From Ruminococcus sp. UBA4385 (lineage in GTDB: Bacteria > Bacillota_A > Clostridia > Oscillospirales > Ruminococcaceae), in the NCBI GenBank assembly GCA_002391065.1, contig DGRP01000079.1:1-7605 (forward strand): a DNA stretch of 7,605 nucleotides, given 5' to 3'. The position numbers were made by a program, and so were the translations under genes. Positions 1-5,392 of this stretch are shown in pieces. The notes below the pieces were generated by a model that worked only from the letters and a program-made list of their open reading frames with translations, made no database searches and had not been told where the DNA came from. Within the stretch, counting starts at the first letter, position 1, and every line of letters starts with the position of its first letter.

Positions 1-906
1 GTCGGTACGCATATAGGTGATAAGACCCGTAGGACCCATTCCCTTGATCTCAACACCCTCATAAAGCTCCTGAGCTGCCTTCATCGTTCTTCTTCCCTGA
101 AAGCTGAGCCTCTTTGAAGCCTCCTGCTGTAAGGTCGAGGTAGTGAACGGAGCCGCAGGGCTCTTTCTGTGAACGCTCTTCTTAACGTTTGCAACTGTAT
201 ACTTAGCGCCCTCAAGCTTTGCGAGCACCTTGTCTGTCTGCTCCTTGTCGGCAAGCTCTGCCTTTTCGCCGTCAACGCTTGCAAGCTTTGCCGAGAACAT
301 CTTTCTCTCGCCCTGTGCAGAGAACTTCGCATCTATCGACCAATATTCCTGAGGGACAAAGTTTCTTATCTCCTCTTCCCTGTCGCAGATCATCTTCACA
401 GCTACCGACTGCACTCTTCCTGCCGAGAGACCTCTTCTTATCTTCCTCCACAGAAACGGCGAGAGCTTATAGCCCACTATCCTGTCGAGGATACGTCTTG
501 TCTGCTGAGCATTCACAAGATTGAGATCTATCTTTCTCGGGTGGCTCATACCTGCCTTGATACCGCTTTCGGTGATCTCATTGAAGGTCACACGGTTATC
601 ATCATTCATATCAAGCCCGAGTATCTGCGCCAGATGCCATGATATAGCCTCTCCCTCACGGTCAGGGTCTCCTGCGAGGTAAACATGGTCTGCCTTTTTG
701 GCTTTTTTCTGTATATCCTTGATAAGAGCACTCTTATCCTTTATGTTCACATACTGCGGAGCAAAATCATTCTCAATGTCAACTCCGAGCTTTGATTTCG
801 GAAGATCCCTCAGATGTCCCATTGATGCGACGACGTCATAATCTCCGCTTAAATATCTTTTGATAGTCCTAACCTTTGTAGGCGACTCCACAATAATAAG
901 ATCCAA
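1..906 (-). CDS. topA: DNA topoisomerase I (type IA), N-terminal 302 residues, partial at left edge
   Basis: TopA relaxes negative supercoils by cutting one strand and passing the other through the break. The visible 302 codons start with LIIVESPTKVRTIKRYL (residues 3-19), the usual Toprim opening with the catalytic Glu at residue 7. The metal-binding DPDRE motif is at residues 80-84. Conserved TopA stretches follow, such as QQTRRILDRIVGYKLSP (130-148) and GLSAGRVQSVA (160-170). The active-site motif GLITYMRTD lies at 294-302, so the nucleophilic Tyr is residue 298 (bases 13-15). The reading frame stays open to base 1; the rest of the core and any zinc-finger tail lie outside. The only start that fits the family's N-terminus is TTG at 904-906, with AAAGGAG (914-920) placed 7 nt upstream. 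It follows dprA by 55 nt and is probably the last visible gene of that operon. Identity is certain; the TTG start is likely. Confidence 0.97.
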   Translation of the reverse strand, partial: MDLIIVESPTKVRTIKRYLSGDYDVVASMGHLRDLPKSKLGVDIENDFAPQYVNIKDKSALIKDIQKKAKKADHVYLAGDPDREGEAISWHLAQILGLDMNDDNRVTFNEITESGIKAGMSHPRKIDLNLVNAQQTRRILDRIVGYKLSPFLWRKIRRGLSAGRVQSVAVKMICDREEEIRNFVPQEYWSIDAKFSAQGERKMFSAKLASVDGEKAELADKEQTDKVLAKLEGAKYTVANVKKSVHRKSPAAPFTTSTLQQEASKRLSFQGRRTMKAAQELYEGVEIKGMGPTGLITYMRTD

Positions 907-913
907 AATATCG

Positions 914-920
914 CTCCTTT
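914..920 (-). promoter_or_regulatory. Ribosome binding site fixing the topA TTG start
   Basis: On the minus strand AAAGGAG lies 7 nt before TTG at 906-904. No ATG or GTG exists at the N-terminal position expected from the family, so this site decides the start. Confidence 0.75.
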
Positions 921-935
921 ATTGCAAATAATGCT

Positions 936-951
936 GTCCGAATTTTCGGAC
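936..951 (-). repeat. Perfect inverted repeat in the dprA-topA gap
   Basis: GTCCGAA and its exact complement TTCGGAC flank two bases, giving a 16-bp near-palindrome 10 nt after the dprA stop and 16 nt before the topA SD. No T-run follows on either strand, so it is not a standard terminator. It could be an RNA hairpin (6-7 bp stem) or an operator; the function is unknown. Confidence 0.5.
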
Positions 952-961
952 TGTTTCTCCC

Positions 962-2140
962 CTATGCCAGACCGTACATCTTGCCTGCGTATGACCTTAC
1001 ATAGCCCTCAAGCTCAAGCTCAGTCAGCAGACCCAGCACCTCGGTGATGTCAAGACCGCTTTTCGCCGCAAGCTCATCGGCAAGCACAGGACCGTTCACC
1101 ATGAGCTCACAAAGCTGAGCGCTCTGACCATCAAGCGTTGAAAGCTCAACGGTCGGCTTATCACTCTTCGTTTTTTCAGATATGCGCTTTTTACCCCTCG
1201 GCTTCTTCTCGATAAAGTCATCGGAAGGCTTGAGGTAAATATCCTCACTGTCGAGGTACTCGCCATACGGTATTCCCAGCGACCTCAGTATATCCCATGG
1301 TGCGAACACAGCTCTGCACCCGTTTCGTATCATGTGGCACTGTCCCGAATACCTGTTGTCAAACACATCGTGCGGTGACATAACGTAAATCTGCTTGCCC
1401 TGTGAAAGCGCCTTGATGTAGTTATCAAGGCCCCTGCTTGACGAGCTGCATTCCACAAACAGTGCTCCCATTGATACGCCTATCATGATCCTGTTTCTGT
1501 TCTTGAAAGCATAGAGATTTCTCTCAGCGCCCGGATAAAACTCCGTAATGACCGCACCGTTTTGCGAGATAGCCTCAATAAGCTTTTTCTCAGCCTCATC
1601 GGTACACTCCTCAAAAGCCTTTGCATAAACCCCGACAACGGGCTTTCCGTTCTCGAAGGCCGCCGTTACAGCCGTAGAATCTATACCCTTGGCAAGCCCC
1701 GAGGCTATCACCACATCTCTGCGTGAAAGCTCCTTGCAGAATCGCCTGCAGGCATTTTCCGAATACTCGGAGGGCTTTCTTGTGCCGACTACAGCAAGCA
1801 CATACCTATCGTTGAGAAAGTCAAGGTTACCTTTGCAGAAAAGCACTGCGGGCGGGTCTGCGATCTGCATAAGCGCCTGCGGATAGCCCTCACTTCCGTA
1901 ACAATAAATCTTCGTGCCGTTTCCTATCACCTGTTCATAGACCTTTTTCACGTCATCGGCAGATACTTCCTTTACCCTCTTTTTCTCAGTGTCACTCATA
2001 CCCGTGATCCTGAGCCTTGCAAGGTCAGACGCAAAATCGGTTATTCCGTCATAGTTTGCGGAAAGCTCCCATATTCTTTTGTTTCCTGCTCCGAACACCA
2101 TTACCGCCCAGAGCCATAAAAGCTGTTCCTTTATGCTCAA
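962..2140 (-). CDS. dprA: DNA-processing protein DprA (Smf)
   Basis: DprA binds single-stranded DNA and loads RecA in the cytoplasm, protecting incoming DNA during transformation. From the TTG start (392 aa), a short N-terminal helical region is followed by KIYCYGSEGYPQAL (77-90). The Rossmann-like DprA core follows, with VVGTRKPSEYS (117-127), SGLAKGID (147-154) and NRNRIMIG (214-221). A basic linker spans about 302-332, and a C-terminal winged-helix (DprA_WH type) covers about 333-392. The same frame stays open to a GTG at 2167 (401 aa), which would overlap the methyltransferase gene. I prefer TTG at 2138-2140 because AGGGGGTG (2147-2154) sits at proper distance and because DprA proteins normally begin close to this helix. 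The segment after the RNR motif reads SSSSRGLDNYIKAL, where many DprAs have a SGSLxTA-like stretch, so this is a somewhat divergent member. The dprA-topA order is common in Firmicutes. Confidence 0.93.
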   Translation of the reverse strand: MSIKEQLLWLWAVMVFGAGNKRIWELSANYDGITDFASDLARLRITGMSDTEKKRVKEVSADDVKKVYEQVIGNGTKIYCYGSEGYPQALMQIADPPAVLFCKGNLDFLNDRYVLAVVGTRKPSEYSENACRRFCKELSRRDVVIASGLAKGIDSTAVTAAFENGKPVVGVYAKAFEECTDEAEKKLIEAISQNGAVITEFYPGAERNLYAFKNRNRIMIGVSMGALFVECSSSSRGLDNYIKALSQGKQIYVMSPHDVFDNRYSGQCHMIRNGCRAVFAPWDILRSLGIPYGEYLDSEDIYLKPSDDFIEKKPRGKKRISEKTKSDKPTVELSTLDGQSAQLCELMVNGPVLADELAAKSGLDITEVLGLLTELELEGYVRSYAGKMYGLA

Positions 2141-2145
2141 AACGC

Positions 2146-2949
2146 TCACCCCCTGAGCATTTCCCACATGATAATACTTCCTGCCGATGCCGCATTCAAC
2201 GACTCAGCACTTCCCTTCATAGCGATAGTCACCTTCCTGTGACAAAGCTCTGTATCCTCATCGGACAAGCCTCTCGCCTCATTGCCTATGACCGCCGCAC
2301 ACTTCTCGGGGAACTCAAACCCGGGGATAGTTTCCCCGTCTCTGACCACTGCCGCACAAAGCGTAACTCCCTGTGCTTCAAGAGCGCTCACTACCCTCGC
2401 AAAATCATTCTCGATGTAAAGCTCCAGCCTTGGCAGGCTCCCCATCGTGCTTCTTACCACCTTCGGGTTATAAACCTCGGCGCACTCACCTGTCATGACC
2501 GCTGCCCTTATACCTACCGCATCGGCAGTTCTGAGCATGGTTCCCAGATTTCCGGGGTCTTTCACAGCATCGAGCACCAGTATCTTCGGAGTTCTCTCAG
2601 CGTCAAGCTCTGAAAGCTTCCTGTCAAGCCTCTTGGCTATAATAAACACACCCTGAGAATTCTTCGTTTCGCTTACCCTGTCGGCAAGCCCCTCGGAAAG
2701 CTCAAACCTTTTCTGCTCTTCAATGCAGTCAAAAGCCTCAAGCCCGATATACGAGCCCTCTCCAAAGGCGCTCATGCAGTAAAAAAAGCTTTCGATCTCA
2801 AGTCTGCCCTCGGCGGCACTCCTCGCCGCATCGGCACAGCCCCTGAGCCCCTCGATCACAAAGACCCCCTCAGCCCTTCTGAAGCTCCTGCTCTTACAGA
2901 GCTTAGCAAGCCTTTTCAGCCTAGGATTATCCTTTCCCGAGATCAGCAT
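2146..2949 (-). CDS. TrmH/SpoU-family (SPOUT) 23S rRNA 2'-O-methyltransferase, YsgA/RlmP-like
   Basis: The enzyme transfers a methyl group from S-adenosylmethionine to a ribose 2'-OH of RNA. The first ~100 of 267 residues look like the L30e-like substrate-binding domain (NPRLKRLAKL at 8-17). The SPOUT catalytic domain follows with all three motifs: DPGNLGTMLRTADAVG (131-146, including the catalytic-type Asn and Arg), IGNEARGLSDE (221-231) and IAMKGSAESLNAASAG (242-257), which builds the trefoil-knot cofactor site. The ATG at 2949 is preceded by an ideal AGGAGGTG five bases upstream. Position right after rplT recalls B. subtilis ysgA, whose product RlmP methylates a guanosine in the 23S A-loop. 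Family membership is clear. The exact target is inferred from context, and RlmB or another TrmH-like activity is not excluded. Confidence 0.9.
   Translation of the reverse strand: MLISGKDNPRLKRLAKLCKSRSFRRAEGVFVIEGLRGCADAARSAAEGRLEIESFFYCMSAFGEGSYIGLEAFDCIEEQKRFELSEGLADRVSETKNSQGVFIIAKRLDRKLSELDAERTPKILVLDAVKDPGNLGTMLRTADAVGIRAAVMTGECAEVYNPKVVRSTMGSLPRLELYIENDFARVVSALEAQGVTLCAAVVRDGETIPGFEFPEKCAAVIGNEARGLSDEDTELCHRKVTIAMKGSAESLNAASAGSIIMWEMLRG
2147..2154 (-). promoter_or_regulatory. Ribosome binding site for dprA overlapping the upstream stop codon
   Basis: AGGGGGTG on the minus strand overlaps the TGA stop (2146-2148) of the methyltransferase gene. It sits 6 nt before TTG at 2140-2138. The tight layout suggests translational coupling and argues against the farther GTG at 2167. 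Confidence 0.7.
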
Positions 2950-3011
2950 TTTTACACCTCCTGAGCCCTGAGCATACCTTTATAAAGGCAAGTAATTTTT
3001 TACAGAAATTT

Positions 3012-3051
3012 ACAGATTTACCCTGTTCTGCAAAGCGCAGAACAGGTCTGT
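3012..3051 (-). repeat. Strong inverted repeat (hairpin) between rplT and the methyltransferase gene
   Basis: CCTGTTCTGC (3022-3031) and GCAGAACAGG (3037-3046) form a perfect 10-bp stem with a 5-nt loop. ACAGA (3012-3016) and TCTGT (3047-3051) extend it by 5 bp across a one-sided bulge. The sequence after it on the minus strand is A/T-rich but has no clean T-run, so a terminator is doubtful. An RNA-processing or stability hairpin is possible. Confidence 0.6.
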
Positions 3052-3090
3052 AAAGACAACAAAACACGCATGCTTATAAAACCTGCGTGT
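3052..3090 (-). terminator. Possible intrinsic terminator after rplT
   Basis: On the minus strand ACACGCA (3090-3084) and TGCGTGT (3070-3064) form a 7-bp stem around a 13-nt loop. It is followed by the T-rich run TTTGTTGTCTTT (3063-3052). The stem is modest and the T-run is interrupted by G and C, so partial termination or attenuation between rplT and the downstream genes is more likely than a full stop. Confidence 0.45.
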
Positions 3091-3099
3091 CAGTTGTTA

Positions 3100-3453
3100 T
3101 TAAAGAGCAGCCTTAGCCTTCTCAACGATTGCAGTGAAGCCTGCAGGGTCATTGATAGCGATCTCGGAGAGCATCTTTCTGTTAAGGTCAATGCCTGCCT
3201 TCTTGAGACCGTTCATAAACTGCGAGTAGTTAATGCCGTTAAGCTTGCAGCCAGCGGAGATCCTTGTGATCCAGAGTCTTCTGAAATCTCTCTTTCTCTG
3301 CTTTCTGCCGATGTAAGCATACTGTCCTGACTTCATTACGGCCTGCTTAGCCATCTTAAAGTGCTTGCTCTTTGCGCCGAAATAACCCTTTGCAAGCTTA
3401 AGAGTCTTATTTCTCCTCTTACGAGTCATCATTGCTCCCTTTACACGAGCCAT
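3100..3453 (-). CDS. rplT: Large-subunit ribosomal protein bL20
   Basis: L20 binds 23S rRNA early in 50S assembly. The 117-residue protein has the family's usual length. It opens with [29 protein letters not shown] sequence, the long basic N-terminal extension, followed by [20 protein letters not shown] (residues 42-61). The globular C-terminal part includes [20 protein letters not shown]. The ATG is preceded by AGGAGGT, and the gene ends in tandem TAA TAA. It is the third gene of infC-rpmI-rplT. In many bacteria L20 represses its own operon by binding mRNA that mimics its rRNA site; the structured infC leader is the likely target here, which is inference. Identity is certain. Confidence 0.99.
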   Translation of the reverse strand: MARVKGAMMTRKRRNKTLKLAKGYFGAKSKHFKMAKQAVMKSGQYAYIGRKQRKRDFRRLWITRISAGCKLNGINYSQFMNGLKKAGIDLNRKMLSEIAINDPAGFTAIVEKAKAAL

Positions 3454-3498
3454 AGTTAATTACCTCCTGAATAATTTAGTTATTTCCCTACAACTCGT

Positions 3499-3696
3499 TT
3501 ATTTGTAAGGGATAAGAGCCTTTACGTTCTTGATGTTTGAATCATCAGCATAAGCTGCGCCTCTCAGAATTCTCTTACGCTTATGGTCCTTCTGAGTGAG
3601 CCTGTGTCTCTTATTGATGTGCTGGAATTTTACCTTTCCGCTGCCTGTTACTCTGAAACGCTTCTTAGCACCGGAATGTGTCTTGATCTTGGGCAT
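3499..3696 (-). CDS. rpmI: Large-subunit ribosomal protein bL35
   Basis: L35 is a small basic protein of the 50S subunit. The 65 residues match the usual family length and begin MPKIKTHSGAKKRFRVTGSGKV, with the conserved NKRHRLTQKDHKRKR stretch at about 28-42 and a short C-terminal helix ending ALIPYK. A strong AAGGAGGAT site precedes the ATG. It lies 102 nt after infC and 45 nt before rplT. The infC side gap contains two hairpins, so the L35-L20 pair may be under extra post-transcriptional control. Identity is certain. Confidence 0.99.
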   Translation of the reverse strand: MPKIKTHSGAKKRFRVTGSGKVKFQHINKRHRLTQKDHKRKRILRGAAYADDSNIKNVKALIPYK

Positions 3697-3732
3697 TTGA
3701 TTTATCCTCCTTAGAATTTATTAGCTTATCGC

Positions 3733-3781
3733 AGCTCCGCAGCATTCGGAGCTTGCTCTGCGCCGCAATACGCAGATGCAA
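3733..3781 (-). repeat. Two tandem hairpins in the infC-rpmI gap
   Basis: First in the transcript, TTGC-TCTGCG (3753-3762) pairs with CGCAGA-T-GCAA (3771-3781), a 10-bp stem with one bulged base. Next, AGCTCCG (3733-3739) pairs with CGGAGCT (3747-3753), a perfect 7-bp stem with a 7-nt loop. They abut, sharing base 3753. Neither is followed by a T-run. They stand between infC and the rpmI SD, where structure could affect rpmI/rplT translation or RNA processing. Confidence 0.55.
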
Positions 3782-3798
3782 ATGTTACGATGGCCTGC

Positions 3799-4317
3799 TT
3801 ACTTATTAGGCTTCGGAGAAACGAACATTACTAAGCTTCGTCCCTCCATTTTGGACGGCTTGTCAACAACGCCAACCTCAGAGATCGCCTCTTTGAACTT
3901 TCCGAGAAGCTCCTCACCAAACTGCGGATGAGCCACAGTCCTCTTGCGGAATCTCACAGAAACCTTCAGCTTATCTCCTCCGTTAAGGAATTTAACAGCC
4001 TGATTGACCTTCACGTTAAAATCATGAGTATCAATAGTAGAAGACATTCTGATCTCCTTAATATCAATAATCTTCTGATTTTTCTTCGCTTCCTTTTCAC
4101 GTTTTGTCTGTTCAAAAATGTACTTTCCGTAATCCATTATACGGCATACAGGCGGAGTTGCCTGCGGAGCGATCTTGACAAGGTCAAGGTCCTTTTCATA
4201 GGCTATCTTCAGTGCCTCATCAGCACTCATGATACCAAGCTGTTCCCCGTCAACGCCGATAACTCGCAGCTGCTTATCGCGGATATCTTCGTTGAGCTCA
4301 TGTTCCTTTTTGCTTAT
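3799..4317 (-). CDS. infC: Translation initiation factor IF-3, probable AUA start
   Basis: IF3 binds the 30S subunit, keeps it apart from 50S and checks start-codon/tRNA pairing. Read from ATA at 4315-4317 the protein is 172 aa, the normal length. The N-domain runs SKKEHELNEDIRDKQLRVIG to PPVCRIMDYGKYIFEQ (55-70). A lysine-rich linker (71-82) is followed by the C-domain (KEIRMSSTIDTHDFNVKVNQ, VRFRKRTVAHPQFGEELL). An in-frame TAA lies at 4333-4335. No ATG, GTG or TTG occurs between it and an internal ATG at 4228-4230, which would delete 29 conserved residues. The ISK N-terminus aligns with the Bacillus protein, which starts at AUU in the same place. A GGGGGTG SD at 4325-4331 fits. Regulation is likely twofold: leader attenuation and IF3 discrimination against its own rare start. 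Identity is certain; the start codon is strongly supported. Confidence 0.97.
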   Translation of the reverse strand: MSKKEHELNEDIRDKQLRVIGVDGEQLGIMSADEALKIAYEKDLDLVKIAPQATPPVCRIMDYGKYIFEQTKREKEAKKNQKIIDIKEIRMSSTIDTHDFNVKVNQAVKFLNGGDKLKVSVRFRKRTVAHPQFGEELLGKFKEAISEVGVVDKPSKMEGRSLVMFVSPKPNK

Positions 4318-4324
4318 GACACAG

Positions 4325-4331
4325 CACCCCC
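4325..4331 (-). promoter_or_regulatory. Ribosome binding site for infC AUA start
   Basis: GGGGGTG on the minus strand pairs with the anti-SD (one G-U) and ends 7 nt before ATA at 4317-4315. The same GGGGGTG form is seen before dprA. It supports initiation here, not at the ATG at 4230. Confidence 0.65.
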
Positions 4332-4340
4332 ATTAAGTGG

Positions 4341-4380
4341 AATAAAATAAAAAACGAGTACGCAGTATGACCCGTACCCG
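4341..4380 (-). terminator. Intrinsic terminator (attenuator) in the infC leader
   Basis: CGGGTACG (4380-4373) pairs with CGTACTCG (4362-4355) in an 8-bp stem with one G-U pair and a 10-nt loop. It is followed directly by TTTTTTATTTTATT (4354-4341). It lies between promoter and gene, so it must be read through for infC, rpmI and rplT expression. Confidence 0.88.
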
Positions 4381-4483
4381 AAATAAAACAGCATAGAAAC
4401 ACGCTGAGATATTGACCTCTTTGCTCCGTAAAACCGTGCTTGAGGTGAGAACAGATCAAGTTCTGCTTTGTTTTTACCAAGAA

Positions 4484-4512
4484 ATTATAGCACACTTCCA
4501 TCGCTTTGTCAA
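4484..4512 (-). promoter_or_regulatory. Consensus sigma-A promoter of the infC operon
   Basis: On the minus strand TTGACA (4512-4507) and TATAAT (4489-4484) both match the consensus at every base and are separated by 17 nt. TGC just before the -10 box adds an extended -10 element. A/T tracts upstream (4517-4558) could act as an UP element. The expected start of transcription is near 4478. Confidence 0.95.
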
Positions 4513-4563
4513 GGGCTTTTTCCGATTTTTTTCAGATAAGCAGATATTTTTCCAAAAATCCCA

Positions 4564-4592
4564 TTGACTTGACCGTGAAAATATGCTATACT
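4564..4592 (+). promoter_or_regulatory. Sigma-A promoter of tRNA-Gly
   Basis: TTGACT (4564-4569), a 17-nt spacer and TATACT (4587-4592), with TGC before the -10 box, end 13 nt upstream of the mature tRNA 5' end. It is divergent from the infC promoter; the two -35 boxes are 51 nt apart. Confidence 0.88.
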
Positions 4593-4605
4593 ATCAAACA
4601 GAAAT

Positions 4606-4676
4606 GCAGATGTAGTACATCGGTAGTACCCCGGCTTCCCAAGCCGATGAGGCGGGTTCGACTCCCGTCATCTGCT
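4606..4676 (+). tRNA. tRNA-Gly(CCC)
   Basis: All four arms can be drawn: acceptor GCAGATG/CATCTGC (7 bp), D arm GTAC-ATCGGTA-GTAC, anticodon loop TTCCCAA with anticodon CCC at 4638-4640 (reads GGG, glycine), a 4-nt variable region, and T arm GCGGG-TTCGACT-CCCGT (G-U at the base). The discriminator is T4676 and CCA is not encoded, so CCA must be added by enzyme. The first anticodon-stem pair (4631 with 4647) is a C-A mismatch. Length is 71 nt. A promoter and a terminator flank it, making a single-gene unit. Confidence 0.96.
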
Positions 4677-4684
4677 CTCTCCCC

Positions 4685-4710
4685 GACCACTCACCCGAGT
4701 GGTCTTTTTT
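4685..4710 (+). terminator. Intrinsic terminator of tRNA-Gly
   Basis: GACCACTC (4685-4692) and GAGTGGTC (4697-4704) form a perfect 8-bp stem with loop ACCC, followed by six T (4705-4710). The T-run overlaps the stop codon of the convergent ATPase gene (4709-4711). On the opposite strand no T-run follows the hairpin, so it should act one way only. Confidence 0.92.
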
Positions 4711-5392
4711 ATTCCCGAACGCACTTTCCTGCCGACATTCTGATTATCTCATCGGCATAATCCGAGGCACAGCTCTCGTGGGTTACGATAAGCACCGCCG
4801 AGCCGTCCCTTGCACAGGTGCGCAGAAACTCAAACACCTCTGCCGTGTTCTCATCATCAAGGTCTCCCGTCGGCTCATCAGCGAAAATGTACTCGGGCCG
4901 CCTGATAAGAGACCTTGCTATTGCCATTCGCCTTAGCTCTCCTCCCGACAGCTCCGAGGGCTTTGCAGCTGCAAGCTGTGCTATGTCAAGCCTTTTCATA
5001 AGCTCCTCAGCATAGTCGGCAGCCTTGTCCTCTGCACCGTCTTCGCCGTAGAGCGAGTACGGCAGCATTATGTTTTCAAACACATTCAGGCTGTGAATAG
5101 CCGTCTGCCCCTGAGGGATAATACCCATCTGCCTGTTTCTGAGTTTTGAAAGCTCCTTGTCTGACAGGCTGTAGATGTCCTTATCATCAAGGAGCACCCT
5201 GCCCTCGGTCGGCACAAGCAGCCCCGAAAGCATATTCAGCACCGTTGTCTTTCCGCTGCCCGAGCGTCCTGTAAGAACGGTAAGCTTTCCCTTTTCAAGC
5301 GACAGGTCAACGCTGTCAACAGCCGTAAACTGATTTGAGTCTTTCATCTCTCTGTAAAAACGCTTTGTGAGCTTTTCTCCTGTCAATCCCAT
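4709..5392 (-). CDS. ABC transporter ATP-binding protein (MacB/LolD/FtsE type)
   Basis: This cytoplasmic ATPase drives the partner permease encoded just upstream. The 227 residues carry every ABC motif: Walker A GRSGSGKT (42-49), Q-loop Gln in GIIPQGQ (Q94), signature LSGGE (148-152), Walker B YIFADEP (168-174, catalytic Glu 173) and H-loop His 205. The DEPTGDLD form and short length fit the MacB/LolD/FtsE group, whose members often act as mechanotransducers at the cell envelope and not as pore importers. Its ATG overlaps the permease TGA by one base (TGATG), with GAGAGGTGAT inside the permease end as SD, so translation is probably coupled. It is the last gene of the operon, convergent with tRNA-Gly. 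Substrate is unknown. Confidence 0.95.
   Translation of the reverse strand: MGLTGEKLTKRFYREMKDSNQFTAVDSVDLSLEKGKLTVLTGRSGSGKTTVLNMLSGLLVPTEGRVLLDDKDIYSLSDKELSKLRNRQMGIIPQGQTAIHSLNVFENIMLPYSLYGEDGAEDKAADYAEELMKRLDIAQLAAAKPSELSGGELRRMAIARSLIRRPEYIFADEPTGDLDDENTAEVFEFLRTCARDGSAVLIVTHESCASDYADEIIRMSAGKCVRE

Larger units (their letters stand above)
4318..4478 (-). ncRNA. Structured infC operon leader (candidate L20-type attenuation leader)
   Basis: About 160 nt lie between the predicted transcription start (near 4478) and infC. In order the RNA can form: AGAAC/GUUCU (4464-4460 with 4452-4448); GAGGU/AUCUC (4419-4415 with 4410-4406), in competition with a fully Watson-Crick ACCUC/GAGGU pairing (4446-4442 with 4419-4415); CAGCGU/AUGCUG (4406-4401 with 4394-4389); then a classic terminator. 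Mutually exclusive pairings before a terminator are the mark of attenuation. In B. subtilis L20 controls infC by such a leader. Assignment to that family is by position and layout only; I could not match it to the covariance model. Confidence 0.7.

Noticed and set aside
169..642. 157-aa and 101-aa open frames on the plus strand inside topA
   Set aside because: They are antisense to an unbroken, well conserved TopA reading frame that runs to the window edge.
2017..2613. 198-aa open frame on the plus strand
   Set aside because: It lies opposite dprA and the methyltransferase gene, both with full conserved motifs; its sequence is low-complexity, Ser/Arg/His-rich and has no recognisable domain or SD.
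2979..3007. Possible promoter for the methyltransferase gene (TTCTGT-17-TATAAA)
   Set aside because: The -10 is fair but the -35 matches the consensus at only two bases; not enough to call.
3928..4350. 140-aa plus-strand open frame opposite infC
   Set aside because: Antisense shadow of the conserved IF3 gene, with no SD or family resemblance.
4298..4501. 67-aa minus-strand open frame covering the infC leader, including ATG at 4333 reading MGVLCHKQKGT
   Set aside because: It begins upstream of the predicted transcription start, crosses the -10 box and leader terminator, and the inner ATG has no SD; a regulatory upstream ORF is possible but unsupported.
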